Of a stretch of DNA of 46,287 bases, positions 25,553-34,627 are shown in pieces. This DNA comes from Bacillota bacterium (lineage in GTDB: Bacteria; Bacillota; Clostridia; Lachnospirales; Lachnospiraceae): positions 1-46,287 of the forward strand of contig JAEYPP010000055.1 of the NCBI GenBank assembly GCA_023410575.1, given 5' to 3'. The notes under the pieces were generated by a model. That model had not been told where the DNA came from, searched no databases, and worked only from the letters and a program-made list of their open reading frames with translations. Every line of letters begins with the position of its first letter. The stretch's first letter is position 1. A program made the position numbers and the translations under genes.

Positions 25553-25583
25553 TATACCAATATTTATAGTTTTATGGTATAGT
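25553..25583 (+). promoter_or_regulatory. Candidate promoter/operator region for the LacI-type regulator
   Basis: TATACCA (25553-25559) and TGGTATA (25575-25581) form a 7-bp inverted repeat; the right arm overlaps a possible -10 TATAGT (25578-25583). It may allow autoregulation. Confidence 0.4.
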
Positions 25584-25617
25584 ATTAAGAAACGATTTAA
25601 AAGGAGATTTGTCTATT

Positions 25618-26601
25618 ATGGGCATAACGACAAAAGACCTTGCTAAAATATGTGGAGTATCACGAACAACTGTACATCGTGCGTTATCCGATACTGGAAG
25701 GATTAATCCACAAACCAAGGATCTTATATTACAAACAGCGAAAAAATATGATTATCGACCAGATCTATTAGCAAGAGGACTTGTCAAAGGGCAAACCTAC
25801 AACATTGGTGTAGTAATTCTTGATGTTAATAACCGATATTTTGCGCAGATGTTAAGTGCAATTGAAGTAGAGGCTAGAAAACAGGGATACTTTGTAAATA
25901 TCACACTACATGAGAAGAACCCAGCTATAGAAAAAGAGCAGATTGCAAGACTTGTGGATTATCACGTGGAGGGCATTATTTTATCTTCTGTGAATCAAGG
26001 AGAAGAGTATAAAAAGTATCTTAATAGTTTAAATACACCGATTGTAACCATCGATAATAAAATTGAAGAAGATATTCCTTTTGTTGGAATCAATGAACGA
26101 GAGGCAGCAAGAGCAGCATCGGTTCAGATCGTTAAAAAAGGTTATCAAAAAGTGGTTTTTGTTTGTCCACCATTATTAGACCGTGGAAAAGAGAACATCT
26201 ACGTTCATGAAGAACGAGAAAAGGGTTTTAAAGAAGCAATGATGTGTTCAACGGACGTTGAGGCAGTTGTTATTGATCAAGGAGATTATCTGAGCCTTTG
26301 TACAAATCAACTAGAAGATGGTGTAAAAACTGCATTCTTCTGCTCTGGTGATATATTTGCACTAGAACTTATGAAGCATTTAAAATCACGTGGGAAAAAT
26401 GCACCAAAAGATTATGGAATTATGGGCTTTGATAACATCGATGTTTTAGACTATGTTACACCAAGACTTACAACAATCGACAATTCAGTAGAAAAAGTAG
26501 CTATCATGGCAGTTAATATGCTCTTTGACATGATTAATGGAAAGTCTACTCGAACAGAGATACTATTAGATTATCTTTTGGTGAAAGGGGAAACTATATA
26601 A
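25618..26601 (+). CDS. LacI-family transcriptional regulator
   Basis: A 327-aa protein from ATG 25618: a LacI-type helix-turn-helix (TKDLAKICGVSRTTVHRALS) at residues about 5-24, then a periplasmic-binding-protein-like sugar sensor domain (NIGVVILDVNNRYFAQ, later GIMGFDNIDVLDYVTPRLTTID). AAGGAG lies 11 nt before this ATG; the upstream TTG at 25609 is only 2 nt from the SD. By position it should respond to arabinose-containing sugars and control this locus, perhaps through the GTACACGTGTAC-type sites. Confidence 0.9.
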   Translation: MGITTKDLAKICGVSRTTVHRALSDTGRINPQTKDLILQTAKKYDYRPDLLARGLVKGQTYNIGVVILDVNNRYFAQMLSAIEVEARKQGYFVNITLHEKNPAIEKEQIARLVDYHVEGIILSSVNQGEEYKKYLNSLNTPIVTIDNKIEEDIPFVGINEREAARAASVQIVKKGYQKVVFVCPPLLDRGKENIYVHEEREKGFKEAMMCSTDVEAVVIDQGDYLSLCTNQLEDGVKTAFFCSGDIFALELMKHLKSRGKNAPKDYGIMGFDNIDVLDYVTPRLTTIDNSVEKVAIMAVNMLFDMINGKSTRTEILLDYLLVKGETI

Positions 26602-26659
26602 GACGAGGCTGATTAATCCTACATTTGTGTAGTTACATTCGATAAAGGAGGATAAGAAG

Positions 26660-27604
26660 ATGAAGTCCTTAAAATATAATGAAGTATGGATTGCACAGAG
26701 AGCAGACCCTTATGTTTACAAACATGAGGATGGAAGTTACTATTTTACAGCAAGTTTACCTGAATATAATGGTATAGCATTGAGAAAGGCCGAGTCCTTA
26801 GAAGCACTGTGCGATGCGAAAGAAGTTATGATTTGGGAAAAGCATGATGGGGGCCCTATGAGTTATCATGTATGGGCACCAGAATTACATTACATCAATC
26901 AGAAATGGTATATTTACTTTGCTTCTGGTGAAGTAGAGGACATTTGGAATATTAGGCCTTATGTATTGGAATGTATCGGACAGAATCCTGTACAAGACCC
27001 ATGGCATGAGATGGGGATGATGCAGTGTGCCCAAGATGATGAGTTTTCTTTTCGTTCCTTCTCATTAGATGGAACAGTGTTCAAAAGTAAGGGAAAATAT
27101 TATTACATATGGGCAGAGAAGGTAGGTGTTGGTAAACAAATATCAAATCTATATATTGCTGAGATGGAGACACCTACAAAACTAAAAACTGTACAGGTTC
27201 TTTTATCGACACCCGATTATGAATGGGAAAGAAAAGGTTACTGGGTAAATGAGGGACCTTCTGTACTAAATAAAAATGGTAAGATATTCCTAACCTACTC
27301 TGCTAGTGATACAGGAGTTAATTATTGCATGGGTATGCTTAGTATTGATGAAGATAGCGATTTGCTGAATCCTAGGGAGTGGAAGAAAGAAAGATATCCT
27401 GTATTACAGTCTAGTATAGAAAAAGGAATCTATGGACCAGGACACAATTCTTTTACGGTTGATTTACAAGGCAATGATATTCTAGTTTATCATGCTCGAA
27501 CGAAAGCAGAGATTACTGGAAATCCTTTATATAATCCGAACCGCCACGCGATGCTTATGAAAATAGAGTGGAACAAAGAAGGAGAACCCGTGTTTGAATT
27601 TTAG
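26660..27604 (+). CDS. Intracellular glycosidase, GH43
   Basis: The 314-aa protein has GH43 five-bladed propeller signatures: RADPYVY with base Asp16, WAPELHYI at 72-79, SLDGTVF with Asp137, and NEGPSVL with acid Glu198. It has no signal peptide. GH43 enzymes cut arabinose or xylose linkages; together with the GH51 gene an arabinoside or arabinoxylo-oligosaccharide is likely. GGAGG lies about 8 nt upstream. It lies 58 nt after the LacI-type gene. Confidence 0.9.
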   Translation: MKSLKYNEVWIAQRADPYVYKHEDGSYYFTASLPEYNGIALRKAESLEALCDAKEVMIWEKHDGGPMSYHVWAPELHYINQKWYIYFASGEVEDIWNIRPYVLECIGQNPVQDPWHEMGMMQCAQDDEFSFRSFSLDGTVFKSKGKYYYIWAEKVGVGKQISNLYIAEMETPTKLKTVQVLLSTPDYEWERKGYWVNEGPSVLNKNGKIFLTYSASDTGVNYCMGMLSIDEDSDLLNPREWKKERYPVLQSSIEKGIYGPGHNSFTVDLQGNDILVYHARTKAEITGNPLYNPNRHAMLMKIEWNKEGEPVFEF

Positions 27605-27618
27605 TTTAATAAAAAGTC

Positions 27619-27648
27619 GCTGTAAGCTCTATGCCTACAGCATTTTTT
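27619..27648 (+). terminator. Terminator after the GH43 gene
   Basis: GCTGTA pairs with TACAGC across an 11-nt loop, followed by ATTTTTT. Confidence 0.8.
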
Positions 27649-27692
27649 ATTTATATACTAGGATTCCTCTTAGTTTCCTAGTATATAAATAA
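27647..27692. terminator. 17-bp perfect inverted repeat
   Basis: TTATTTATATACTAGGA (27647-27663) and its complement (27676-27692) with a 12-nt loop form a strong AT-rich hairpin between convergent GH43 and prs. Confidence 0.55.
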
Positions 27693-27693
27693 A

Positions 27694-27796
27694 GCGTCCA
27701 AAGAAGGACGCAAATATGCACACAAGCGCGCGATGATGATGTCGCATACGCGACCGCGCTTGGCGCGAGTGTTTTGCAAGCAAAAAACTTTTTTAG
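27694..27796. repeat. GC-rich compound hairpin region
   Basis: In a very AT-rich junction this stretch holds GCGTCC/GGACGC, then AAGCGCG (27724-27730) pairing with CGCGCTT (27755-27761) around an inner GTCGC/GCGAC hairpin, then AGTGTTTTGC/GCAAAAAACT and six T's. It looks like a dispersed intergenic element or an elaborate terminator. Copies elsewhere cannot be checked here. Confidence 0.5.
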
Positions 27797-27834
27797 GAGA
27801 GTATATTTACCGCCCCATTTTGATAGAATATTGT

Positions 27835-29004
27835 TTAAATTTGATTGTATCTACGAAGTATTGCTTGGATGCGTTCTGTCGGACTTAAGAAATCACTAAT
27901 GGAAGCATCATGATTCAATGCATCAATTAATAAAGCAATGTACTTACTCATATCAGCACTGATATAATACTCACGGCTTAACAATTCCTCTGGCTGATAT
28001 ACAAGGTTAGTTGTCATGACACGATAGATAAGTCCCTTTTCATATGCTTCATCAAATTGCTTTAAACCATTTGTGAATAGTCCAAAAGTTGAACAAACAA
28101 AAATACGACCAGCTTTTCTCTTCTTTAATTCACGAGCGACATCTAACATACTTTCTCCAGAGGAGATCATATCATCAAGAATGACTACATCCTTACCTTG
28201 TACGTCAGCACCTAAAAACTCATGAGCAACAATTGGATTGCGACCATTGATTACGGTTGTATAATCACGACGTTTATAGAACATACCCATATCAAGGCCA
28301 AGTACGTTAGCAAAATACACAGCACGTCCCATTGCACCTTCATCTGGGCTAATAATCATCATATGTTTTGAATCAAATTTGATATCAGGTACATTTTTTA
28401 ATAAACCTTTTATGAACTGGTAAGAAGGCATTACTGTTTCAAAACTCTTTAATGGAATTGCGTTCTGAACTCTTGGGTCATGAGCATCGAATGTAATAAT
28501 ACTTTCAACACCCATATTTGTTAATTCTTGTAGAGCAAGTGCGCAATCAAGAGACTCTCTTGAACTTCTCTTGTGCTGCCTGCTTTCATATAAGAAAGGC
28601 ATGATAACTGTAATTCTTCTTGCCTTACCACCAACAGCAGCAATTATTCTTTTTAAATCTTGATAATGATCATCTGGCGACATATGATTGGTATGTCCAC
28701 ACACAGAGTAAGTTAAGCTGTAATTACAAACGTCAACAAGTAAATATAAGTCATCACCACGCACAGATTCTTTAATGGTTCCTTTTGCTTCACCCGTACC
28801 AAAGCGCGGACATGCATGCTTAATCAGGTAAGAATCTCTTTGATACCCTGCAAATGCCATTGTTGTAGTATGCTCACCTGTACGTTGTTTTCTCCATTTA
28901 ACGATATAATCGTTAACCTTCTGACCAAGACCGTTGCTACTTTCAAGTGCAATAATTCCTAGCGTTCCAACAGGGATGGTTTCTAAAAAATTTTCTTGTG
29001 ACAT
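27835..29004 (-). CDS. prs: Ribose-phosphate pyrophosphokinase, divergent
   Basis: The enzyme makes PRPP from ribose-5-phosphate and ATP. The PRPP loop VVILDDMISSGES is at residues 273-285, and a FDAHDPRVQ segment (172-180) stands where DLHxxQxQ occurs. At 389 aa it is longer than the usual ~315, with an extended N-terminus and insertions, as in a divergent clostridial subgroup. The start ATG 29004 is 7 nt after GGAGG; ATG 29007 and an upstream ATG at 29028 are less well placed. Product could in principle be a paralogue with altered regulation. Confidence 0.85.
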   Translation of the reverse strand: MSQENFLETIPVGTLGIIALESSNGLGQKVNDYIVKWRKQRTGEHTTTMAFAGYQRDSYLIKHACPRFGTGEAKGTIKESVRGDDLYLLVDVCNYSLTYSVCGHTNHMSPDDHYQDLKRIIAAVGGKARRITVIMPFLYESRQHKRSSRESLDCALALQELTNMGVESIITFDAHDPRVQNAIPLKSFETVMPSYQFIKGLLKNVPDIKFDSKHMMIISPDEGAMGRAVYFANVLGLDMGMFYKRRDYTTVINGRNPIVAHEFLGADVQGKDVVILDDMISSGESMLDVARELKKRKAGRIFVCSTFGLFTNGLKQFDEAYEKGLIYRVMTTNLVYQPEELLSREYYISADMSKYIALLIDALNHDASISDFLSPTERIQAILRRYNQI

Positions 29005-29080
29005 CATTTTTCCTCCAGTATCGTTCATTATCGGTTTCCAACACTCGTTATAATACTATTATCCACTTATTTCGTCAAGA

Positions 29081-30091
29081 TTAAACTGTTCGTTTCTTTA
29101 TAGGATTAAGAAGTTTTTGTAATCGAATATCATCCCCTATTATTTTTAAAAGAGTATAGTTACTTGAAATTCTTGAGAAAATTCGTTCACTGTAATTGTT
29201 TTTAAGTTGTTCAAAAGATAGATTTGTTGAAATTATCGTAGATTTTTGCTTTAAATGCCGTTCGTTGATACATTGATATAACTGCGACGTAATAAACGTG
29301 TTGTTCATTTCAGTGCCGATATCATCAATAATGAGTAAATCACAGTCTAAGATATACTCAAAACGGTTACGTATCTCATCATAATCTTCCGCTGTGTTAA
29401 ACTTATACTTTTCTAAAATTTCAAACAATTGAAAAGATGTTAGATAAATGACAGTATGACCAGAATCTAATAACTCCTTAGCAATACAGTTGGATAAAAA
29501 TGTCTTACCAACACCCGTGTTTCCGTAAATAAGTAAATTATCATACTGATGATCAAAATTATCAATAAAGGTTTTTACAATATTTAAAATATTTTTAATG
29601 TTAGACAATGGAGTTTGTTTGATTATCTCATCCATATGTGTATTATCATAATAAGAGAGCGAAAAAGTATCAAAATTTTCTTGTGATAAGGCTTCTTGAA
29701 CATTGGATTGAGAATATAGTAAGTTCACAATCGCTTGTTTAAAGCAGCTACACTTATCATTACCAACATAACCTGTATCCTTACACATTGAACATACGTA
29801 TTGTGGATCTAAATAGTCACTTGGAAAACCCGCATTAGCGATGATTTGTTGTTTTCGTTTTGCCAGTTGTTCATTATGCTCCTTTAAACCACTTAACGCA
29901 GTGGAATCGTTCATTAAAGCAAGCTTTGCGCGTTGAATCGAGTCATGAATCATCTCATCATCAATGGCCTTTAATTCTGGCAATTTTTCATATACAATTT
30001 CTCTTCGACGATCTAACTCAAATTTGCTTTGTAAACGGCGATTATCGTACTCTCGAAGAATTGTATTATACTGATAATTCTTTAATCCCAT
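29081..30091 (-). CDS. Helicase-loader ATPase, DnaC/DnaI-like
   Basis: A 336-aa protein with a zinc-cysteine cluster (Cys100, 103, 114, 116) in its N-terminal part, AAA+ Walker A GNTGVGKT at 190-197 and Walker B LLIIDDIG at 252-259. That matches DnaI-type loaders that place the replicative helicase on DNA. ATG 30091 is preferred because the SD AAAGGAG fits it better than the TTG two codons upstream. The dnaD-like gene ends just 10-16 nt before it, forming a replication-restart operon. Confidence 0.85.
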   Translation of the reverse strand: MGLKNYQYNTILREYDNRRLQSKFELDRRREIVYEKLPELKAIDDEMIHDSIQRAKLALMNDSTALSGLKEHNEQLAKRKQQIIANAGFPSDYLDPQYVCSMCKDTGYVGNDKCSCFKQAIVNLLYSQSNVQEALSQENFDTFSLSYYDNTHMDEIIKQTPLSNIKNILNIVKTFIDNFDHQYDNLLIYGNTGVGKTFLSNCIAKELLDSGHTVIYLTSFQLFEILEKYKFNTAEDYDEIRNRFEYILDCDLLIIDDIGTEMNNTFITSQLYQCINERHLKQKSTIISTNLSFEQLKNNYSERIFSRISSNYTLLKIIGDDIRLQKLLNPIKKRTV

Positions 30092-30107
30092 ATTCAACTC
30101 CTTTCAA

Positions 30108-31193
30108 CTATCGATTGTTTAACAAACGTTGTTCCATAGATAAAAAATCTTCATCAGAATATTTACGTTGAGGAAATGCATTAAACTTATTAGTGGACGT
30201 AGCTGTCTGTCTTGTTGCAGCTGTTAATTTATTGGCTGCATTGATAGCAGTTTTTTTTGCGTGAACTTCATCAAGAGCAGCGATATCTTTTAAACAAGTT
30301 ACACCATTCTTCTTCCAGGTTTCTAATATTTTATCTGCATACTTAAAATCTGGTTTTGCAGTTGCTAACATTGTTCGATTACAAGCTTCTTCAATGATAT
30401 GAATATCAAAACAATATTCATGGAACCAACGGTGCATGTATCTTTTTTCAATCGTACCTGGCGCACGATTGAGACCGAAGGCCTTGTTTACCGCATTATA
30501 GTTATTATTATACGCAGCAGTTGTTTCCTCAGCTTTTTCAACAGTATTAATACCACTTTCAGCCCAAGACATAGCAACAGCTTCTATATAAGAAACATTC
30601 TTTTTGTTTTTTGAGATACAGTATTCATAAAGGTAAAAGATAAGTTCTGCGCTAAAACCAACGCTCTCATATAGAAAAAGAACTAATTGAATGTCAGCAG
30701 GTTTTAATAAGCGTTCCAATAATCGTTCTACTGTATTCATAATCCACTTGACTTCTTCCATATCAGTCAATTGCTTAATCTGTGCATCAGAATAATTAGG
30801 TTTATGAATTGTTGTTTTAGTAATAGATATGCTTTCTTCCACCTCAGGTGGTTGCTCGTTATCATTGGCTTTTACTGAGGAATTGATTACTGTTTCATTT
30901 GGCATGGTAAATGCAATGGAAGAAATAGTTGTCTTATCTGAACGGACAACCACTATCAATTGTTCTTTCTCCCAATAGCGAATTGCGCGATCAATATCTT
31001 TTTCTGTCTCATCTAAAACTTCTGCTAAATACGTAATGGAAGTTTCTAATTTATTATTTTGAAGGCAGCGTAGGAGTAAAAGATATACTTTCACAAAGCT
31101 ACCATTAGCACGTGGCATATATTCATCAACAAAACGATTTGTAATAACAGTAACTCCATTTTCCGTTGATGATAATAACGTAAAATTACTCAT
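30108..31193 (-). CDS. DnaD-domain replication initiation protein
   Basis: From ATG 31193 the protein is 361 aa: an N-terminal winged-helix-like region (RFVDEYMPRANGSFVKVYLLLLRCLQ) and a C-terminal DnaD-type domain with WFHEYCFDIHIIEEACNRTMLATAKPDFKYADKILETWKKNGV, residues about 250-300. It partners with the DnaI-like loader. ATG 31193 has GGGGTG 6 nt upstream and begins a natural domain; the ATG at 31247 has no close SD. Two perfect DnaA boxes lie upstream. Confidence 0.85.
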   Translation of the reverse strand: MSNFTLLSSTENGVTVITNRFVDEYMPRANGSFVKVYLLLLRCLQNNKLETSITYLAEVLDETEKDIDRAIRYWEKEQLIVVVRSDKTTISSIAFTMPNETVINSSVKANDNEQPPEVEESISITKTTIHKPNYSDAQIKQLTDMEEVKWIMNTVERLLERLLKPADIQLVLFLYESVGFSAELIFYLYEYCISKNKKNVSYIEAVAMSWAESGINTVEKAEETTAAYNNNYNAVNKAFGLNRAPGTIEKRYMHRWFHEYCFDIHIIEEACNRTMLATAKPDFKYADKILETWKKNGVTCLKDIAALDEVHAKKTAINAANKLTAATRQTATSTNKFNAFPQRKYSDEDFLSMEQRLLNNR

Positions 31194-31280
31194 AGTTACA
31201 CCCCAATCTTTATGTAGGCGAGTGGTTAGGTCTCTCCCCTTTAACATAACAAATATGCAGAGACCTTAAGTTGCATGCAC

Positions 31281-31308
31281 ATTATAGCATATAAAAATTC
31301 ACTTGCAA
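31281..31308 (-). promoter_or_regulatory. Promoter of the dnaD-dnaI-like operon
   Basis: On the minus strand TTGCAA, 16 nt, then perfect TATAAT. Confidence 0.6.
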
Positions 31309-31364
31309 ATAGGGGTTTTTGGCAATCGAGGAGGTGATCTTTTTGATGTTGATAATGTTAATAA

Positions 31365-31373
31365 TGTGGATAA
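31365..31373. promoter_or_regulatory. DnaA box (perfect 9-mer)
   Basis: TGTGGATAA, the complement of TTATCCACA, about 60 bp upstream of the dnaD operon -35. A weaker CGTGGATGA follows at 31377-31385. Confidence 0.6.
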
Positions 31374-31485
31374 ATTCGTGGATGAAACATTATAGTTTCT
31401 TAGTAAATAAGGTAGAGGTGTGATTAATACTGACATTATAGCGAAGACAGTCTAATGATGTAAATTTGTGTTATAAACGAAAAAA

Positions 31486-31529
31486 ATCCACAACCTTATC
31501 GGAATAAAAATGTTGATAAGGTTGTGGAT
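31486..31529 (-). terminator. Terminator of murC
   Basis: A 15-bp perfect stem (31486-31500 with 31515-31529) with a 14-nt loop. On the minus strand it is followed by a run of T's, immediately after murC. Confidence 0.85.
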
Positions 31530-31540
31530 TATGTGGATAA
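31523..31540. promoter_or_regulatory. Tandem DnaA-box matches
   Basis: TGTGGATTA (8/9) directly followed by TGTGGATAA (9/9). They partly overlap the murC terminator arm. Confidence 0.45.
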
Positions 31541-32950
31541 CTATTTATGAAGGAGAGATTCTCCAATAGAAACAACGTCTCCGGCTCCCATAGTTATCAA
31601 CAGGTCACCGTTAGTACAATTTTTAAGTAAAAATTCTTCGATTTTTTTAAAATCATCAAAATAGTATGCTTGCTTTCCATTTTTTTCAAGTTGTTCCTTA
31701 ATATCTCTTGATGAGATATCGCCAGGGTCTTCTTCTCGCGCAGGGTAAATATCTGCTAACACAATTTTATCCGAAAGTGAAAGAGCGGCAACAAAGTCAG
31801 AAAATAGTGCTTTTGTACGAGAGAATGTATGTGGCTGGAATACACACCATATATCTTTGTGAGGATATGCCTTGGCAGCAGATAAAGTAGCTTTAATTTC
31901 GGTTGGATGATGCGCATAATCGTCAACAATTGTAACTCCACCGATAACCCCTTTCTTTTCAAACCGCCGTTCGGTTCCTCTAAAATTTAATAAAGCAACC
32001 TTGATTGCTTGAAAGGATACTCCAAGACTATTGACTAATGCTATGGCCGCTACCGAATTTGAAATATTATGTTCGCCTACAACATTAAGAGTAATGCGTG
32101 TAACAAACTGGTTTTCATGGATTAAGTCATAAGTTCCATATCCTTCTTCTGTATAAGAAATATTGGCGGCGGCATAATTAAATGGAGAAGCAATTGCAAT
32201 AAGATCTGTTATACCGTCTAAGACTCCATAAGTTACTACATTACATGACAGATCTGCTGTTATTTCTTCATAATTTTCTATATGGCCGTTAATTACTAAG
32301 TTTCCATCACTTGGGAGCTTTTGAGCAAAGACACGGAAGGAATGTCGTATATCTGCTATATCTTTAAAAAAGTCAAGATGTTCTGCTTCAATATTGAGAA
32401 TAATTTCATGGGTTGGATAGAAACTTAAGAAACTGTTCTTATATTCACATGATTCTACTATAAAATTACTAGAGTTACCAATACGAATATTTCCTTCGAT
32501 ATTATCAAGAATACCACCTACCGATATGGTAGGATCCATATTACCCTCAATCATCATAAGTGAAACCATTGAAGTGGTAGTTGTCTTTCCATGAGTACCT
32601 GCAACACTAATCGCATTTTTATATTGCTTCATGACCTGACCTAAGAGGTTAGCTCGATCCATCATTGGAATATTGTGTGCAATGACAGCTTGATACTCAG
32701 GATTATCTTCATGAACGGCAGCAGTATATACAACGAGGTCGATATCCTCATTGATATTTTCAGCTGTTTGCTTATAAGCCACATTAATTCCTAGCTTAAT
32801 TAGATGATTTGTTATCTTACTTTCCTTATGATCTGATCCTGTTACGGTAAACCCTTTGGTATGTAAAAGCTCCGCAAGACCACTCATGCTGATACCTCCG
32901 ATTCCGATGAAGTGAACATGAATCGGTTTGGTAAAATCGATTTGATACAT
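31541..32950 (-). CDS. murC: UDP-N-acetylmuramate--L-alanine ligase
   Basis: From ATG 32950 this is a 469-aa cytoplasmic enzyme that adds L-alanine to UDP-MurNAc. It has the N-terminal Rossmann motif HFIGIGGISMSGLAELL, the ATP loop GTHGKTTT (118-125), and later the Mur family HxxN/ERRFEKKG and DDYAHHPTEI motifs. ATG 32950 is preferred because GGAGG lies 9 nt upstream and the Rossmann motif then starts at the usual place; the ATG at 32995 is less supported. It is transcribed alone. Confidence 0.95.
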   Translation of the reverse strand: MYQIDFTKPIHVHFIGIGGISMSGLAELLHTKGFTVTGSDHKESKITNHLIKLGINVAYKQTAENINEDIDLVVYTAAVHEDNPEYQAVIAHNIPMMDRANLLGQVMKQYKNAISVAGTHGKTTTTSMVSLMMIEGNMDPTISVGGILDNIEGNIRIGNSSNFIVESCEYKNSFLSFYPTHEIILNIEAEHLDFFKDIADIRHSFRVFAQKLPSDGNLVINGHIENYEEITADLSCNVVTYGVLDGITDLIAIASPFNYAAANISYTEEGYGTYDLIHENQFVTRITLNVVGEHNISNSVAAIALVNSLGVSFQAIKVALLNFRGTERRFEKKGVIGGVTIVDDYAHHPTEIKATLSAAKAYPHKDIWCVFQPHTFSRTKALFSDFVAALSLSDKIVLADIYPAREEDPGDISSRDIKEQLEKNGKQAYYFDDFKKIEEFLLKNCTNGDLLITMGAGDVVSIGESLLHK

Positions 32951-33099
32951 AGTCAATGACCTCCAGTTTTTATTCAAAGCATATCTAATATGCACATTTT
33001 TAGATTTTACTGATATGCATATTATAACCTTTTTATGTGAAATTACAACAATACTAGGAAATTTAATATACGATCAATAAAATGCAGAAATTTTTAACA

Positions 33100-33128
33100 T
33101 TGACATCAAGGGTCAAGGGCTGTATAGT
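33100..33128 (+). promoter_or_regulatory. Distal promoter upstream of glgC
   Basis: TTGACA, 17 nt, TATAGT; leader would be about 215 nt. Confidence 0.6.
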
Positions 33129-33249
33129 ATATCATTATTCCAATATATTTGAAATTTATGAAAATGTTACTGTTTCATACGGTACATTGGTAAACTATTG
33201 TTACAAATTATCCTAGTTTATGACAATATGCAACAATGGATAAGTTAAT

Positions 33250-33290
33250 TTTACCAAAAAAAGATAAGTTGTTTAAAATTATTTGGTAAA
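33250..33290 (+). promoter_or_regulatory. 9-bp inverted repeat upstream of glgC
   Basis: TTTACCAAA (33250-33258) and TTTGGTAAA (33282-33290), ending just before the proximal promoter. Possible operator. Confidence 0.4.
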
Positions 33291-33294
33291 TATA

Positions 33295-33323
33295 TTCACA
33301 TTTGTAAAAATTGATGATATAAT
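33295..33323 (+). promoter_or_regulatory. Proximal promoter of glgC
   Basis: TTCACA, 17 nt, TATAAT; 29 nt before the ATG. Confidence 0.6.
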
Positions 33324-33352
33324 GGAAATAACAAACAGCAAGAGGTGATGGC

Positions 33353-34627
33353 ATGATAAAAAAAGAAATGATTGCAATGCTGTTGGCAGGTGGACAAGGC
33401 TCAAGATTAGGAGTGTTGACATCAAGTGTTGCAAAACCAGCAGTAGCTTTTGGTGGTAAATATCGAATTATAGATTTTCCACTAAGCAATTGTATTAACT
33501 CCGGCGTAGATACCGTTGGTGTATTAACTCAATATCAGCCTTTGAGGCTGAATACTCATATAGGGATAGGTATTCCTTGGGATCTAGACAGAAACATTGG
33601 AGGAGTCTCCATCTTACCACCTTATGAGAAAAGTACGAATGCAGAATGGTATACAGGAACTGCGAATGCGATTTATCAAAACTTAAAATATATGGAATAC
33701 TATAATCCAGAATATGTGTTAATTTTAGGTGGTGACCATATTTATAAGATGGATTATGAGGTTATGCTAGAGTTTCATAAGTCAAACAATGCAGATATCA
33801 CCTTAGCAACAATACCAGTTCCTATGGAGGAAGCAAGTCGTTTTGGTGTTGTTATAACGGATGAGAATAAACGAATCCAAGAGTTTGAAGAGAAACCAAA
33901 GAATCCAAGAAGTAACTTAGCATCAATGGGCATTTACATATTTACTTGGAAAGTGTTAAGAGAAGCATTAATAACATTGTCAGAGCAAAAAGGTTGTGAC
34001 TTTGGTAAACATATCATTCCATATTGCCATGAAAAAGGTGATAGAATATTTGCCTATGAATATAATGGTTACTGGAAAGATGTAGGTACATTAACATCTT
34101 ACTGGGAGTCAAATATGGAACTTATTGATTTGGTTCCGGTGTTTAATTTATATGAAGAATTTTGGAAGATTTATACAAAAAGTGACGTGATACCACCTCA
34201 GTATATTGCGGAAAATGCAATTGTTGAACGTTGTATCATTGGTGAAGGTACAGAAATTTATGGTAAGGTTTATAACTCCGTTATCGGAGCGGGGGTAACA
34301 ATTGGTGAAGGTTCTGTAATAAAGGATTCTATTATTATGAAATCATCAGTCGTTGGAGAAAACACCATCATAAATAAAGCAATTATTGCGGAAAACTGTG
34401 TCATTGGCTCCAATTGTGAACTTGGTATTGGAAATGAGGAAGTCAATAAGGCATTCCCGTCAATCTATACGGATGGCTTAGTAACAATAGGAGAGGAAAG
34501 TGTTATTCCTGATCGAGTTCGTATAGGTAAAAATACTGCAATCTCAGGAGGCACTACATTAGATGATTATCCAAGTGGATTATTATCATCAGGAGAATGT
34601 TTAATTAAGGTAGGTGACCAACGATGA
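33353..34627 (+). CDS. glgC: Glucose-1-phosphate adenylyltransferase, catalytic subunit
   Basis: A 424-aa nucleotidyltransferase making ADP-glucose for glycogen. The N-terminal GGQGSRLGVLTSSVAKPAV and RIIDFPLSNCINSG motifs are intact, and the C-terminal half carries left-handed beta-helix hexapeptides (NAIVERCIIGEG, SVIGAGVTIGEG). AGAGGTG precedes the ATG. It overlaps the next gene by 4 bp (ATGA), so both should be made together. Confidence 0.95.
   Translation: MIKKEMIAMLLAGGQGSRLGVLTSSVAKPAVAFGGKYRIIDFPLSNCINSGVDTVGVLTQYQPLRLNTHIGIGIPWDLDRNIGGVSILPPYEKSTNAEWYTGTANAIYQNLKYMEYYNPEYVLILGGDHIYKMDYEVMLEFHKSNNADITLATIPVPMEEASRFGVVITDENKRIQEFEEKPKNPRSNLASMGIYIFTWKVLREALITLSEQKGCDFGKHIIPYCHEKGDRIFAYEYNGYWKDVGTLTSYWESNMELIDLVPVFNLYEEFWKIYTKSDVIPPQYIAENAIVERCIIGEGTEIYGKVYNSVIGAGVTIGEGSVIKDSIIMKSSVVGENTIINKAIIAENCVIGSNCELGIGNEEVNKAFPSIYTDGLVTIGEESVIPDRVRIGKNTAISGGTTLDDYPSGLLSSGECLIKVGDQR

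Noticed and set aside
31340..31540. Chromosomal replication origin at the DnaA boxes
   Set aside because: Only two perfect boxes and no clear unwinding element or neighbouring dnaA gene; operon control is simpler.
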